Position numbers and translations under genes: made by a program. A DNA stretch of 64,000 bases from JAJDUF01 sp965214295 (GTDB taxonomy: Bacteria; Chloroflexota; UBA11872; UBA12225; JAJDUF01). The notes below the pieces were generated by a model, which saw only the letters and a program-made list of their open reading frames with translations, had not been told where the DNA came from and made no database searches. Positions 49,813 to 58,527 of this stretch are shown piece by piece (within the stretch, counting starts at the first letter, position 1; each line of letters starts with the position of its first letter). The DNA lies in NCBI GenBank assembly GCA_965214295.1, contig OZ243944.1:3162001-3226000 (forward strand), given 5' to 3'.

Positions 49813-51279
49813 ATGCCGGAGCAAGCGCGTCCCAATCTGGTCGTTGTGATGTCCGATCAGCACAATCCGGGGGTGCTGGGCTGTGCCGGCGATCCGGTGA
49901 TTCGCACGCCACACCTCGACCGGCTGGCGGCGGAGGGCGTGCAGTGCGCGCAGACTTACGCCGGATCACCGCTTTGCGTGCCGTCGCGGGCCACCTTTCT
50001 CACGGGCCAGAGTTGTTCCGCAATCCAGGTATGGTCGAACAGCTGCACCTTGGCCTCCGACATTCCGACCTTCGCACACGCCTTGGCGATTGCCGGCTAT
50101 GACACCGTTTTGTCCGGCCGCATGCACTTCAAGGGGCCGGACCAGCGCCACGGCTTCACGGAGCGCGTGATGGGCGACGTCAGCGGGCCGACGGACGGGT
50201 ATCCTCACCGCACGCTGGGGGATATTCCCTATGCCTCGCAAGGTCAGAGCCGGAGCAGCCTGGAGTTTGTCGGGGCGGGCCGCACCGGCTTCCAAGCCTA
50301 CGACCGTGACGTGACCGCGGCCGCCGTCGGCTTTCTGCGCGACCGCGCCGCGCCGGGGTCCAATCGGCCGTTCTGCCTAGTGGTGGGTCTGATCTTGCCG
50401 CACGCGCCCTATATTGCGCCCCGTCCGCTCTACGACGAGTACGTGGACCGGGTTAACTTGCCATCCATGCCGGCCGGAGCACGCGCGGCGCAGCATCCGG
50501 CCGTGCGGCGGTGGCGCCAGGACAAGGGATACGATGAGGCCACACCGGACCGGCAACGCGCTGCGCGTGCCGGCTACTACGGCATGGTAACGATGGTTGA
50601 CGAGGCGGTGGGGGAGATCGTGGCCGCGCTCGACGAGACGGGACTGCGTGAGCGGACGGCCGTCTTCTACACCTCCGATCATGGCGACATGCTGGGCGAG
50701 CTGGGGCTGTGGCACAAGAGCACCCTCTATGAAGGCTCGGTCGGGGTACCGCTGATCGCGTCCTGGCCGGAGCGGTTTGCGAGCGGGATAACGGTGCGTG
50801 AGCCGGTCAGCCTCATTGACCTGGCGCCGACGTTCGCGGCGCTTGGTGGAGGTCCGGTCCTGCCCCACACCACCGGCCGGGTGCTCACCCCGTTATTGGA
50901 GGGGCACGGGCCGCCGGCCGGGTGGCAGCCGGAAGTCTACGCGGAGAGCATGCACGTCTCCGGCTTCCCACCCAGCCGGATGGTGCGGCGTGGGCCGTGG
51001 AAACTCATCCGCTACCACGGGCATGAGTCTCCCGTGTTGTTCAACCTGGACGCAGACCCGCAAGAGCTGCACGACCGGGCGGCCGATCCGTCCTGCGCGG
51101 CCGTGCGCGACGAGCTGGACGCCTTGGTCCGGACCGGCTGGTCGGGCGCGGCGGTCGAGCGGGCGGTGGCCCGCCATCAGGCGGATCGGGACGTGCTCGA
51201 TGCCTGGGCCGCGGTGCTGCACCCGGAGCAGCCCGACCTCTGGCGCGCGCCGCCCAGCAGCAACAGCTTCCCCGAGTAG
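49813..51279 (+). CDS. type I sulfatase (formylglycine-dependent)
   Basis: A 488-residue sulfatase. LVVVMSDQHNPG at the start gives the metal Asp, Cys55 in PLCVPSRAT is the formylglycine site (C-x-P-S-R, the commonest form), and AVFYTSDHGDMLGELGLWHK (about residues 283-302) holds further ligands. The C-terminus has LFNLDADPQELHDRA. No signal peptide. AAGGAG is ten bases upstream of the ATG. It is only distantly similar to the sulfatase at 44957, so not a recent duplicate. Confidence 0.92.
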   Translation: MPEQARPNLVVVMSDQHNPGVLGCAGDPVIRTPHLDRLAAEGVQCAQTYAGSPLCVPSRATFLTGQSCSAIQVWSNSCTLASDIPTFAHALAIAGYDTVLSGRMHFKGPDQRHGFTERVMGDVSGPTDGYPHRTLGDIPYASQGQSRSSLEFVGAGRTGFQAYDRDVTAAAVGFLRDRAAPGSNRPFCLVVGLILPHAPYIAPRPLYDEYVDRVNLPSMPAGARAAQHPAVRRWRQDKGYDEATPDRQRAARAGYYGMVTMVDEAVGEIVAALDETGLRERTAVFYTSDHGDMLGELGLWHKSTLYEGSVGVPLIASWPERFASGITVREPVSLIDLAPTFAALGGGPVLPHTTGRVLTPLLEGHGPPAGWQPEVYAESMHVSGFPPSRMVRRGPWKLIRYHGHESPVLFNLDADPQELHDRAADPSCAAVRDELDALVRTGWSGAAVERAVARHQADRDVLDAWAAVLHPEQPDLWRAPPSSNSFPE

Positions 51280-51303
51280 TCGGGGGGAGTAGATTGCGGC
51301 CTG

Positions 51304-51411
51304 CGCCGCAATGACGAGACGAGGCAGGCCAGCGGCGGAAGCCGCAATGACGAGGCGGGGCAGGCCGGCGGCGGAAGCCGCAATGACGAGGCGGGGGCAG
51401 GCCGGCGGCAC
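51304..51411. repeat. 36-bp tandem repeat, about three copies, built from a palindromic repeat
   Basis: GCCGCAATGACGAGGCGGGG followed by CAGGCCGGCGGCGGAA recurs three times with small changes. Each unit contains the right arm and GACG tail of the ATTGCGG palindrome. It lies between the sulfatase and the promoter of Uma2 copy 3. There are no variable spacers, so this is not a CRISPR array. Confidence 0.85.
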
Positions 51412-51424
51412 CGGGCGTGTGCGC

Positions 51425-51430
51425 TATAAT
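51425..51430 (+). promoter_or_regulatory. -10 box of Uma2 copy 3
   Basis: Perfect TATAAT in GCGCTATAATCGC, 35 bases before the ATG, with the CCCGAGACCTACCATG leader shared with the other two Uma2 genes. Confidence 0.55.
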
Positions 51431-51464
51431 CGCTCTGTATCTACGCCCGGTCCCGAGACCTACC

Positions 51465-52265
51465 ATGACGATTACTGTGCCCACGCCTACAACCACCATG
51501 CGGCCCTACCACCAGCAGGGCGAGATTGACTACGCCCGCCTCGACTTCGATCCTGATGAGCCGGTCCAGAAGCCTGATGCGATGGAACAAAACCTCCCGC
51601 TCCTCGCCATCTATCACCTCCTCGCTGCTCACTGCACCGACTTCCACCGCCGGCCCGACGTCTTCCTCGATGTCAATACGATCCTCTGCTACGACCCGCG
51701 TGACCTCAATGTGCGCGTCTCCCCGGACGTGTACCTGGCCTTTGGGGTGAACGCGCTGGCGATCCGGCAACGCAAGCTCTACCTGCCTTGGGAGGTGGGT
51801 AAGCCGCCGGATTGGGTGTTGGAGGTGGCTTCATCGAGCACCAGCCGGGATGACGTGGGACGGAAGCGGGACATCTACGCCCGCATTGGCGTCCCGGAAT
51901 ACTGGCGCTTCGATCCCAAGGATGGCGACTATCATGGGGAGAAATTGGCCGGGGACCGGCTGGTAGCCGGGGCATACCGGCCCATTGAGCTGACGACGGC
52001 GCCGGACGGCATCCTGAAGGGGTACAGCGCGGTGCTGGGGGTGAGCCTGTGCTGGGATAATAACTGGCCACGGTTGTACGATCCGGCGACGGACACCTAC
52101 CTGGAGACCTGGCAGCAGGAGCGGGCAGCGCGGCGGACTGCCGAAGCGCTTGCCGCCGTCGAGCAGGCCGGCCGGCTGGCGGAGCAAGCCGCTCGCCAGG
52201 CGGCCGAGGCGCGCATCCGGCAGCTGGAGACGACACTGCGCCGGCGGCAAGCGGACCACGACTAG
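51465..52265 (+). CDS. Uma2 family endonuclease-like protein, copy 3
   Basis: A 266-residue paralogue of the genes at 23530 and 27993. It keeps SPDVYLAFGV, PPDWVLEVASSSTSRDDVGRKR and GVPEYWRFDPKDG, so the PD-(D/E)XK residues are present, and it has a long Ala/Arg/Gln coiled-coil tail (about residues 215-266: AVEQAGRLAEQAARQAAEAR). Closest to copy 1 by eye. The product probably acts as a nuclease, but the cellular role of this expanded family is unknown. Confidence 0.88.
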   Translation: MTITVPTPTTTMRPYHQQGEIDYARLDFDPDEPVQKPDAMEQNLPLLAIYHLLAAHCTDFHRRPDVFLDVNTILCYDPRDLNVRVSPDVYLAFGVNALAIRQRKLYLPWEVGKPPDWVLEVASSSTSRDDVGRKRDIYARIGVPEYWRFDPKDGDYHGEKLAGDRLVAGAYRPIELTTAPDGILKGYSAVLGVSLCWDNNWPRLYDPATDTYLETWQQERAARRTAEALAAVEQAGRLAEQAARQAAEARIRQLETTLRRRQADHD

Positions 52266-52280
52266 GTATCGGGCCCCTTT

Positions 52281-54341
52281 TCAGCGCTCCGCAGGGGGAC
52301 TGGGATGCTCGCGCCCTTGGAGATCGCGGAGCAGGCGCCGGAGATTGGAGCCGGGGTCGGTCCAGGCATCCGTACCGGTGTCGAACATGTCCACTACGCC
52401 GCTGATATTTCTGTCCGCATTGCCTCCGGCGACCACGACGGCGGTACCGGCGCTGCCCGCCACCGGCAGGAGTCGCCCCTCTGACAAGGTGGTCGTCGTC
52501 CAGTCGCCGGTGCGAGCATCATACACATCTACCACGTCGCTATAGTGGGTGAGATCATGGCCGCCGGCAAAAAAGGCTTTCGTGCCCACGATGGCCATGG
52601 CCAGCCCATGCCGCTGCTGCGAGAGGGCGCGAGTGTTCCAGGTACCGGTGCGATCATCGTAGATCTCCACGATCCCGCTCGGCCCATCGGCAAAGAAGGC
52701 CTTGGTCCCGACCGTGCCCGCCGCCAGGGCGGCGCCGCCGGTGCGGGGCAGTTTGGCGGTGCTCCACGTATCGGTGCTGGCATCGTAGATGTCTACGCGG
52801 CCACTGTCGGCTCGCCACTTGCCGATCTGCCCCCCGGCAAAGAACGCCTTGGAGCCGACGCTGGTAGCGACCAGCCCCACCCGCTCCTGCGAGAGGGGGG
52901 CCGTGCTCCACGCCCCGGTGGTATCGTCGTAGACCTCGACGACGGCGCCGGGACCATAGGCGAGGAAGAGCATACTTCCGATCCGCGTGGCCACCAGGTT
53001 GTCGCGGCCCTCGGAAAGAGCGGCAGTCGTCCAAGCGCCGGTCGCCGTATCGTAGATGTCTACTACCTTGGAAAGGCGAGAGCAGCTATCGTTGAGGCAG
53101 CCCCCGGCGAAGAGGACTTTGGTTCCTACGGTGGTCGCGATGACCCCGGTACGCAGCTCGGACAGTTTCGCCGTACTCCAGGTGTCGGTAGCGCCATCGT
53201 AAATGTCTACCACCGCGCTGTCTACGCTGCCGTCATGGCCGCCGGCGAAGAGTGCGGTACTCCCAACCCCGGCCGCAGCGAGCATGCTGCGCGGGCGAGA
53301 CAGCTCTGCGGCCTGCCACGTACCGGTCGTCGTATCGTAGATATCTACCGCTGCGCTAGGCTCCAGATTCTTGCTCCCACCACTGACGTCGAGAACCAAG
53401 CCACCGGCGATGACGATCTTGGAGCCGGCAGCCGCGACGGCCGCCTCCAAGCGCGTCTGGGAAAGGCGGGCGGGCGCCGGTCGGATGGCTGCGGATTGCA
53501 CCACAGCCGCGTTGTACCAGCTGGGCACTGCCAACCCGACGCTCACCAGCAGCAGCGTGACAATGGCAGGCATGGCACGGCGCAGCCGGTCCGTTCGCCG
53601 TGCGGCGGGCTGCCGGACGTGACCATGCGGCGGCGCGAGCAGCAGCACCAGGGCCACGCCGGTCACGGCGCCGACGCCGGCCGCGGCCACCCCCACTGCG
53701 CTTACCCAGACTAGACCTCCCGATACGACACCCTCGGCAGCGGCTTGGCCTACGTATTGGCTCAGACCGATGCCCGCCGCTCCGCCGACAGCCGTTGCGA
53801 TGATCCACCACCAGGCTTGTGATACCCAGCGGCGTAACACGAGCCACTGGCTCAGACCAACAACGCTACCGCCCACCAGGCCGCCCACGTCGAGCCCCAG
53901 GAGGCCGGCCGTGCCGCTGTCCGTGACGCCGATCACTAGCTCGCTCCACAGCCAGCCGACGGTCAGCGCCAGAGGCCAGCCGACGGCCCGGCCGACGGCC
54001 GTGACCACGATCCACCAGCCGGCGCGAGACACCCCCGTTCGGGCCAGGGGCAGGCTCCAGCGACGGAGGAGCAGCCATTCGCCCAGGCCGCCGACGACTC
54101 CGGCGGCGGCGCCGGTCGCCAGCCCGGCCAGCGCCAGCACCGCGGCCACGTCGGCGGTCCGGCCCGCAGCCACGACCCCACGCGCGAGCACCTCGGTAGC
54201 CCACGGCCAGGTCACGGCCCCGCCAGCGATCCCGCCCAACGCCGCGAACAGGGTCCACAGCGCCCACATGCCGAGCCACTGCCGCCAGGCGTGTGCGCCC
54301 GCTCCCATGCTGCGCCGAGCACCAGGTATTGCCTCGGCCAT
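52281..54341 (-). CDS. membrane-anchored kelch-repeat propeller protein
   Basis: A 686-residue protein. The N-terminal half (about residues 15-265) has about eight Gly/Trp-rich hydrophobic helices, including internal repeats of the type GLGEWLLLRRW...AGWWIV.TAVGRAVGW and GLSQWLVLRRWVSQAWWWI. The C-terminal half is a propeller of seven kelch blades, each with the pattern VDIYD..TG.W....LS..R......VG.K..FAGG. The propeller is probably outside the membrane. GAGGAGAG precedes the ATG at 54341. Function unknown. Confidence 0.8.
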   Translation of the reverse strand: MAEAIPGARRSMGAGAHAWRQWLGMWALWTLFAALGGIAGGAVTWPWATEVLARGVVAAGRTADVAAVLALAGLATGAAAGVVGGLGEWLLLRRWSLPLARTGVSRAGWWIVVTAVGRAVGWPLALTVGWLWSELVIGVTDSGTAGLLGLDVGGLVGGSVVGLSQWLVLRRWVSQAWWWIIATAVGGAAGIGLSQYVGQAAAEGVVSGGLVWVSAVGVAAAGVGAVTGVALVLLLAPPHGHVRQPAARRTDRLRRAMPAIVTLLLVSVGLAVPSWYNAAVVQSAAIRPAPARLSQTRLEAAVAAAGSKIVIAGGLVLDVSGGSKNLEPSAAVDIYDTTTGTWQAAELSRPRSMLAAAGVGSTALFAGGHDGSVDSAVVDIYDGATDTWSTAKLSELRTGVIATTVGTKVLFAGGCLNDSCSRLSKVVDIYDTATGAWTTAALSEGRDNLVATRIGSMLFLAYGPGAVVEVYDDTTGAWSTAPLSQERVGLVATSVGSKAFFAGGQIGKWRADSGRVDIYDASTDTWSTAKLPRTGGAALAAGTVGTKAFFADGPSGIVEIYDDRTGTWNTRALSQQRHGLAMAIVGTKAFFAGGHDLTHYSDVVDVYDARTGDWTTTTLSEGRLLPVAGSAGTAVVVAGGNADRNISGVVDMFDTGTDAWTDPGSNLRRLLRDLQGREHPSPPAER

Positions 54342-54434
54342 CGCCTGCTCTCCTCCTCGACTACTCCCGGCAAGACCCGGCACCACCACAGCCGGGGGGT
54401 GATGGCTGGGTCATCGTGGCCCCCTCCCTCACCC

Positions 54435-54500
54435 CTAACAAGGGTAGATTTTTCGCCGGGAGGCAGGTTGGACCTACCCCCCGGCCCCTTCCTTCATGAA
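54435..54500. mobile_element. left end of a CACAAGGGTAGG-family element
   Basis: CTAACAAGGGTAGATTTTTCG followed by a CCCCCCGGCCCCTTCC block; the rest of the element is not recognisable. Confidence 0.5.
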
Positions 54501-54671
54501 AGTTGCGAACTTAATTGGGTAGTGGGGCACCGCCCCCTGCCCCCGCTCCGCAGGGGCAGGGAGCAGGTTTCCTCCCCTGGTAGCTCAGTCCGGGGGAGGG
54601 CCAGGGTGGGGACCACGACTCCTCTGGATTCCCGCGTGCGCGAGAACGACGTGACGAGACAACGGGCACGA

Positions 54672-54713
54672 GAAAAACAAAGGGGCCGGCGCCAGGATCC
54701 TGGCACCGGCCCC
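54672..54713 (-). terminator. Rho-independent terminator of the first binding-protein gene
   Basis: GGGGCCGGCGCCAG and CTGGCACCGGCCCC (54682-54713) pair around GATC with one mismatch, and on the minus strand are followed by TTTGTTTTT. Nearly the same sequence follows the second binding-protein gene. Confidence 0.88.
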
Positions 54714-54733
54714 GCGATGCAGCTTTCGGTCCG

Positions 54734-56314
54734 CTAGCCCAGCTTGGCCTGCAACACGTCCGCCGTCGGGTGCAGCGTCTTCAGGCTGACGATCACGTCG
54801 GCGAGGCGGTTGGCCTCCGCCGCTGCCGTCAGCCCCGAGACCTCACCTTCCCAGACCTTCGCGAAGATCGGATTCCACGCCCGGTACATCGGGTACCAGA
54901 ACTCCTGCGCCTGGTTGCCAAAGCGGTAGTTGAACCCGTCCATGATGATGTGGCGGTTCCACCGCGCCGAATCCAGCGCCGCGTCCGAGTCGAACACCGC
55001 TCGCCAAATCGGCGAGGTGTTACCGTGCTCCACGACGATCTGGGCGACCTCCGGCCCGGACAGGTGGTGCGCCAGCTCGGCCGTTTCCGCCAACACGCCG
55101 CGCGCGCCGGCAAACTTGGTCACCATGTGTGCCTGGTCGAACGAGCTTACTGCCCGCAGCCCGTTCGCCGGCCACTTCGGCGCCCACATGATCTGCGCCT
55201 CGAAGTTATTGTCGGTCATAGCCTTGCGGAACGAAGCGCTGGGGTAGCCCGTCCAGAACACGTAGTTGCCCTTCGACGAGCTATAGCCTCGGCTCTTGCC
55301 ATCCTCGGTCCGAGTGTCCTGCGGTCGCGGCGCTACCCGGTGCTTGTGGATGATGTCTTCCCAGAACTGGATCGCCTGATGCCCTACCGGTGTGTCGAAG
55401 AGGTACTTCTCGCCGTTGTCGGCCCCCTTCTCGCCACCGATGTTGTACATCGTGTTGAGCGCCGTGCCCCAACTCGGGGTGGGAAAGCCCCAAAGCCCGT
55501 TTTCCGGGTCCTGGACCTGCTTGGCCACGTCGATCGCATCGTCAAAGGTCCAGTTCTCGTTCGGCTCGATGCCGTGCCGGTCGAGCACCGACTTGTTGTA
55601 CATGTAGTCGCCCGTACCACCCTGGAACGGGAGACCCCAGACCTTGCCGTTGGGATACGGCCAGATCTCGTGCTGCGGCACGCCGATGTAATCGTCAATC
55701 GTGCGGCCCCACTGCTTCATGAAGGGCGTCAGATCGGCAAAGAGACCACGCTTCGCCCAGTAGACGAAGACGTAACCGGCCCACAGGAACAGATCGCCCA
55801 TGTCGTCGGCCGCGATCAGCACCGCCGTCCGCGCAAACACGGAGCCACTCTTGGCCTGCTCCCGACCGGCGTCAATCCGCACGTCCACGTTGACTTCGGG
55901 ATGCATCTCGTTGTAGAGCGCCATCCCTCGCTTGATGACCTCCGCCCGCGGGCCGGACGGTCCCCAGTCGGTATCGAACGTGATGTTCTTGGGGCCAGTC
56001 GAGGGGGCGACGACCTTCTCGACGACCTTCTCGACGATAACGGGCTTCTCGACCTCGACGACCTTCTCGACGACCTTCTCGACGACGACCGGCTTCTCCT
56101 TCTCGACCACGATGGTCTGCCCGGCCGCCCCGGCCGCACCCTTGGCCCCGGCTGCACCGGACGCACCGCGCTCACCCTGGGCGCCAGCGGGGCCGGCCGG
56201 GCCCGCCGGGCCTTGGACGTAGCGAATCTCGACTTCACCACAGGCAGCGGCCAGCACGCCTCCAAAGGCAGCGGCAGCGCCACCGAGATAGCGTCTGCGG
56301 ATCACACGCGCCAT
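54734..56314 (-). CDS. ABC transporter substrate-binding lipoprotein (family 1), copy A
   Basis: A 526-residue extracellular solute-binding protein of the sugar type. The leader VIRRRYLGGAAAAFGGVLAAAC has twin arginines and a lipobox Cys at about residue 25. A collagen-like stretch (GPAGPAGPAGAQGERGASG, about 35-53), then a VEKVVEK linker with an extra VEKPVIVEKVVEK unit (about 70-105), precede the binding domain. It is a near-duplicate of copy B (56712) and shares its terminator. No permease or ATPase genes are next to it. AGGAGGAAG precedes the ATG. Confidence 0.9.
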   Translation of the reverse strand: MARVIRRRYLGGAAAAFGGVLAAACGEVEIRYVQGPAGPAGPAGAQGERGASGAAGAKGAAGAAGQTIVVEKEKPVVVEKVVEKVVEVEKPVIVEKVVEKVVAPSTGPKNITFDTDWGPSGPRAEVIKRGMALYNEMHPEVNVDVRIDAGREQAKSGSVFARTAVLIAADDMGDLFLWAGYVFVYWAKRGLFADLTPFMKQWGRTIDDYIGVPQHEIWPYPNGKVWGLPFQGGTGDYMYNKSVLDRHGIEPNENWTFDDAIDVAKQVQDPENGLWGFPTPSWGTALNTMYNIGGEKGADNGEKYLFDTPVGHQAIQFWEDIIHKHRVAPRPQDTRTEDGKSRGYSSSKGNYVFWTGYPSASFRKAMTDNNFEAQIMWAPKWPANGLRAVSSFDQAHMVTKFAGARGVLAETAELAHHLSGPEVAQIVVEHGNTSPIWRAVFDSDAALDSARWNRHIIMDGFNYRFGNQAQEFWYPMYRAWNPIFAKVWEGEVSGLTAAAEANRLADVIVSLKTLHPTADVLQAKLG

Positions 56315-56640
56315 GACAACTTCCTCCTAACAGATTGTACACACCGAACACGACTGTGCGTGACCCCGTCCGGCAGTCTCCACCCTTGCCGCTGGGGACA
56401 CACGTGGGATCAGGTTATCCGTGGTCTCCGCTCACCAACCTCCTTCCCTTCCGCGATCATATCCGTTCTAGGACACCAGTATACTGGCTGGCACCAAGTA
56501 TGCAACAACTCCGGGCCTTAGAGCAAGTCCAATCTCCCGTGCGCCTCACCCCTGGCCCCTCCCCATCGCCGAGCGATAGAGAGGGGGGAAGTCTGGCGCC
56601 CGCTAGATTCCCGCGTGCGCGGGAATGACGGACGAGACAA
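56315..56640. other. intergenic region upstream of binding-protein copy A
   Basis: About 325 bases. It should hold the promoter of copy A but no clear boxes are seen. A GAGCGATAGAGAGGGGGGAAG remnant (about 56570-56590) and an ATTCCCGCGTGCGCGGGAAT hairpin (about 56607-56626) are present. Its first 20 bases resemble the region upstream of copy B, so the duplication included the leader. Confidence 0.45.
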
Positions 56641-56650
56641 CGGGCACGAG

Positions 56651-56691
56651 AAAAACAAAGGGGCCGGCGCCAGGATCCTGGCACCGGCCCC
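56651..56691 (-). terminator. Rho-independent terminator of the second binding-protein gene
   Basis: Same GGGGCCGGCGCCAG / CTGGCACCGGCCCC hairpin (56660-56691) and TTTGTTTTT tail as at 54672-54713; the identity extends into the flanking ACAACGGGCACGAG. Confidence 0.88.
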
Positions 56692-56711
56692 GCGATGCAG
56701 CTTTCGGTCCG

Positions 56712-58244
56712 CTAGCCCAGCTTGGCCTGCAACACGTCCGCCGTCGGGTGCAGCGTCTTCAGGTTGACGATCACGTCATTGAGGCGGTTGGCTTCCGCTG
56801 CTGCCGACAGCCCTGAGATCTCGCCTTCCCAGACCTTCCCAAAGATCGGATTCCACGCCCGGTACATCGGGTACCAGAACTCCTGCGCCTGGTTGCCAAA
56901 GCGGTAGTTGAACCCCTCCATGATGATGTCACGGCGCCACCGCGCCGAATCCAGCGCCCGGTCCGAGTCGAAGGTCGCCCGCCAAATCGGCGCCGTGTTG
57001 CCGTGATCCACGACGATCTCGGCAACCTCCGGGCCGGACAGGACGTTCGCCAGCTCGGCCGTTTCCGCCAACACGCCACGAGCGCCGGCAAACTTGGTCA
57101 CCATGTGCGGCTGGTCGCCCCCCCACACGGCCCGCAGCCCATTCGCCGGCCACTTCGGCGCCCACATCATCTGCGCCTCGAAGTTATTGTCGGTCATAGC
57201 CTTGCGGAACGAAGCGCTGGGGTAGCCCGTCCAGAACACGTAGTTCCCGTTCCACGGGCTCCAGCCCCGGCTCTTGCCATCCTCGGTCCGGGTGTCCTGC
57301 GGTCGCGGCGCTACCCGGTGCTTGTGGATGATGTCTTCCCAGAACTGGATCGCCTGATGCCCTACCGGCGTGTCATAGAGGTACTTCTCGCCGTTGTCGG
57401 CCCCCTTCTCGCCACCGATGTTGTACATCGTGAGCAGCACCGTGTGCCAGCCCGGGGGGGTAAAGCCCCAAAGCCCGTTTTCCGGGTCCTGGACCTGCTT
57501 GGCCACGTCGATCATGTCGTCAAAGGTCCAGCTGTCGTCCGGTTCGATGCCGTGCCGGTCGAGCACCGACTTGTTGTACATGTAGTCGCTCGTACCACCC
57601 TGGAACGGGAGTCCCCAGACCTTGCCGTTGGGATACGGCCAGATCTCGTGCTGCGGCGCGCCGATGTACTGGTCAATCGTGCGCCCCCACTGCTTCATGA
57701 AGGGCGTCAGATCGGCAAAGAGACCGCGCTTGGCCCAATAGACGACGACATAACCGGCCCACAGGAACAGGTCGCCCATGTCGTCGGCCGCGATCAGCAC
57801 CGCCGTCCGCGCAAACACGGAGCCACTCTTGGCCTGCTCCCGACCGGCGTCAATCCGCACGTCCACGTTGACTTCGGGGTGCATCTCGTTGTAGAACGCC
57901 ATCGCCCGCTTGATGACCTCCGCCCGCGGGCCGGCCGGCCCCCAGTCGGTATCGAAGGTGATGTTCTTCGGGCCGGTCGAAGGCGCGACGACCTTCTCGA
58001 CGACCTTCTCGACGACGACCGGCTTCTCCTTCTCGACCACGATGGTCTGTCCGGCGGCCCCGGCCGCACCCTTGGCCCCGGCTGCACCGGACGCACCGCG
58101 CTCACCCTGGGCGCCAGCGGGGCCGGCCGGGCCGGCCGGGCCTTGGACGTAGCGAATCTCGACTTCACCACAGGCAGCGGCCAACACACCGCCCAAGGCG
58201 GCGGCGGCGCCACCGAGATAGCGTCTGCGGATCACACGCGCCAT
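56712..58244 (-). CDS. ABC transporter substrate-binding lipoprotein (family 1), copy B
   Basis: A 510-residue near-duplicate of copy A. Same lipoprotein leader, collagen-like stretch and binding domain, but the linker has one VEK block fewer, which accounts for the 16-residue difference. Substitutions cluster in short patches (for example PPGWHTVLLTMYN against PSWGTALNTMYN, and SRGWSPWNGNYV against SRGYSSSKGNYV), which may change ligand preference. Orphan, like copy A. Confidence 0.9.
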   Translation of the reverse strand: MARVIRRRYLGGAAAALGGVLAAACGEVEIRYVQGPAGPAGPAGAQGERGASGAAGAKGAAGAAGQTIVVEKEKPVVVEKVVEKVVAPSTGPKNITFDTDWGPAGPRAEVIKRAMAFYNEMHPEVNVDVRIDAGREQAKSGSVFARTAVLIAADDMGDLFLWAGYVVVYWAKRGLFADLTPFMKQWGRTIDQYIGAPQHEIWPYPNGKVWGLPFQGGTSDYMYNKSVLDRHGIEPDDSWTFDDMIDVAKQVQDPENGLWGFTPPGWHTVLLTMYNIGGEKGADNGEKYLYDTPVGHQAIQFWEDIIHKHRVAPRPQDTRTEDGKSRGWSPWNGNYVFWTGYPSASFRKAMTDNNFEAQMMWAPKWPANGLRAVWGGDQPHMVTKFAGARGVLAETAELANVLSGPEVAEIVVDHGNTAPIWRATFDSDRALDSARWRRDIIMEGFNYRFGNQAQEFWYPMYRAWNPIFGKVWEGEISGLSAAAEANRLNDVIVNLKTLHPTADVLQAKLG

Positions 58245-58426
58245 GACAACTTCCTCCTAACCGGTTGCGTACACCGAACGCGACTGGTTGTCCGTGGTTT
58301 CCGCTCGTTGCCTCCTTCCCTTCCCACACGGACATGCGCTTCGTAGCATTCAGTATACTGGCCGACAATACTTATGCAAATATCTTGCACTCAGCGCAAG
58401 TCCAATCCGCTCTGCTCCTCATCCTC

Positions 58427-58463
58427 TGACCGACCAAAGCCGCACGGATGGTGCCAGGTGTGG
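58427..58463. mobile_element. half copy of the GQS-type palindromic element
   Basis: TGACCGACCAAAGCCGCAC followed by GGATGGTGCCAGGTGTGG matches the left arm and loop of the 7699-7753 element. It is followed by an ATTCCCGCTTGCGCGGGAAT hairpin (about 58483-58502), in the 280-base gap between binding-protein copy B and the PLP-enzyme gene. Confidence 0.6.
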
Positions 58464-58527
58464 CAGGGAAGGGGAGTCTAGATTCCCGCTTGCGCGGGAA
58501 TGACGGACCGGGGCGGCCAGGCCTCCC

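Noticed and set aside
51304..51411. Possible CRISPR array
   Set aside because: Direct repeats of 36 bp without spacers; the units abut each other and derive from an intergenic palindrome. No cas genes in the window.
54770..56521. Long open frame (583 codons) on the plus strand opposite binding-protein copy A, and a similar one at 57003-58346
   Set aside because: They are high-GC antisense shadows of the two binding-protein genes: no start signal, Arg/His/Pro-rich translation and no recognisable domain.
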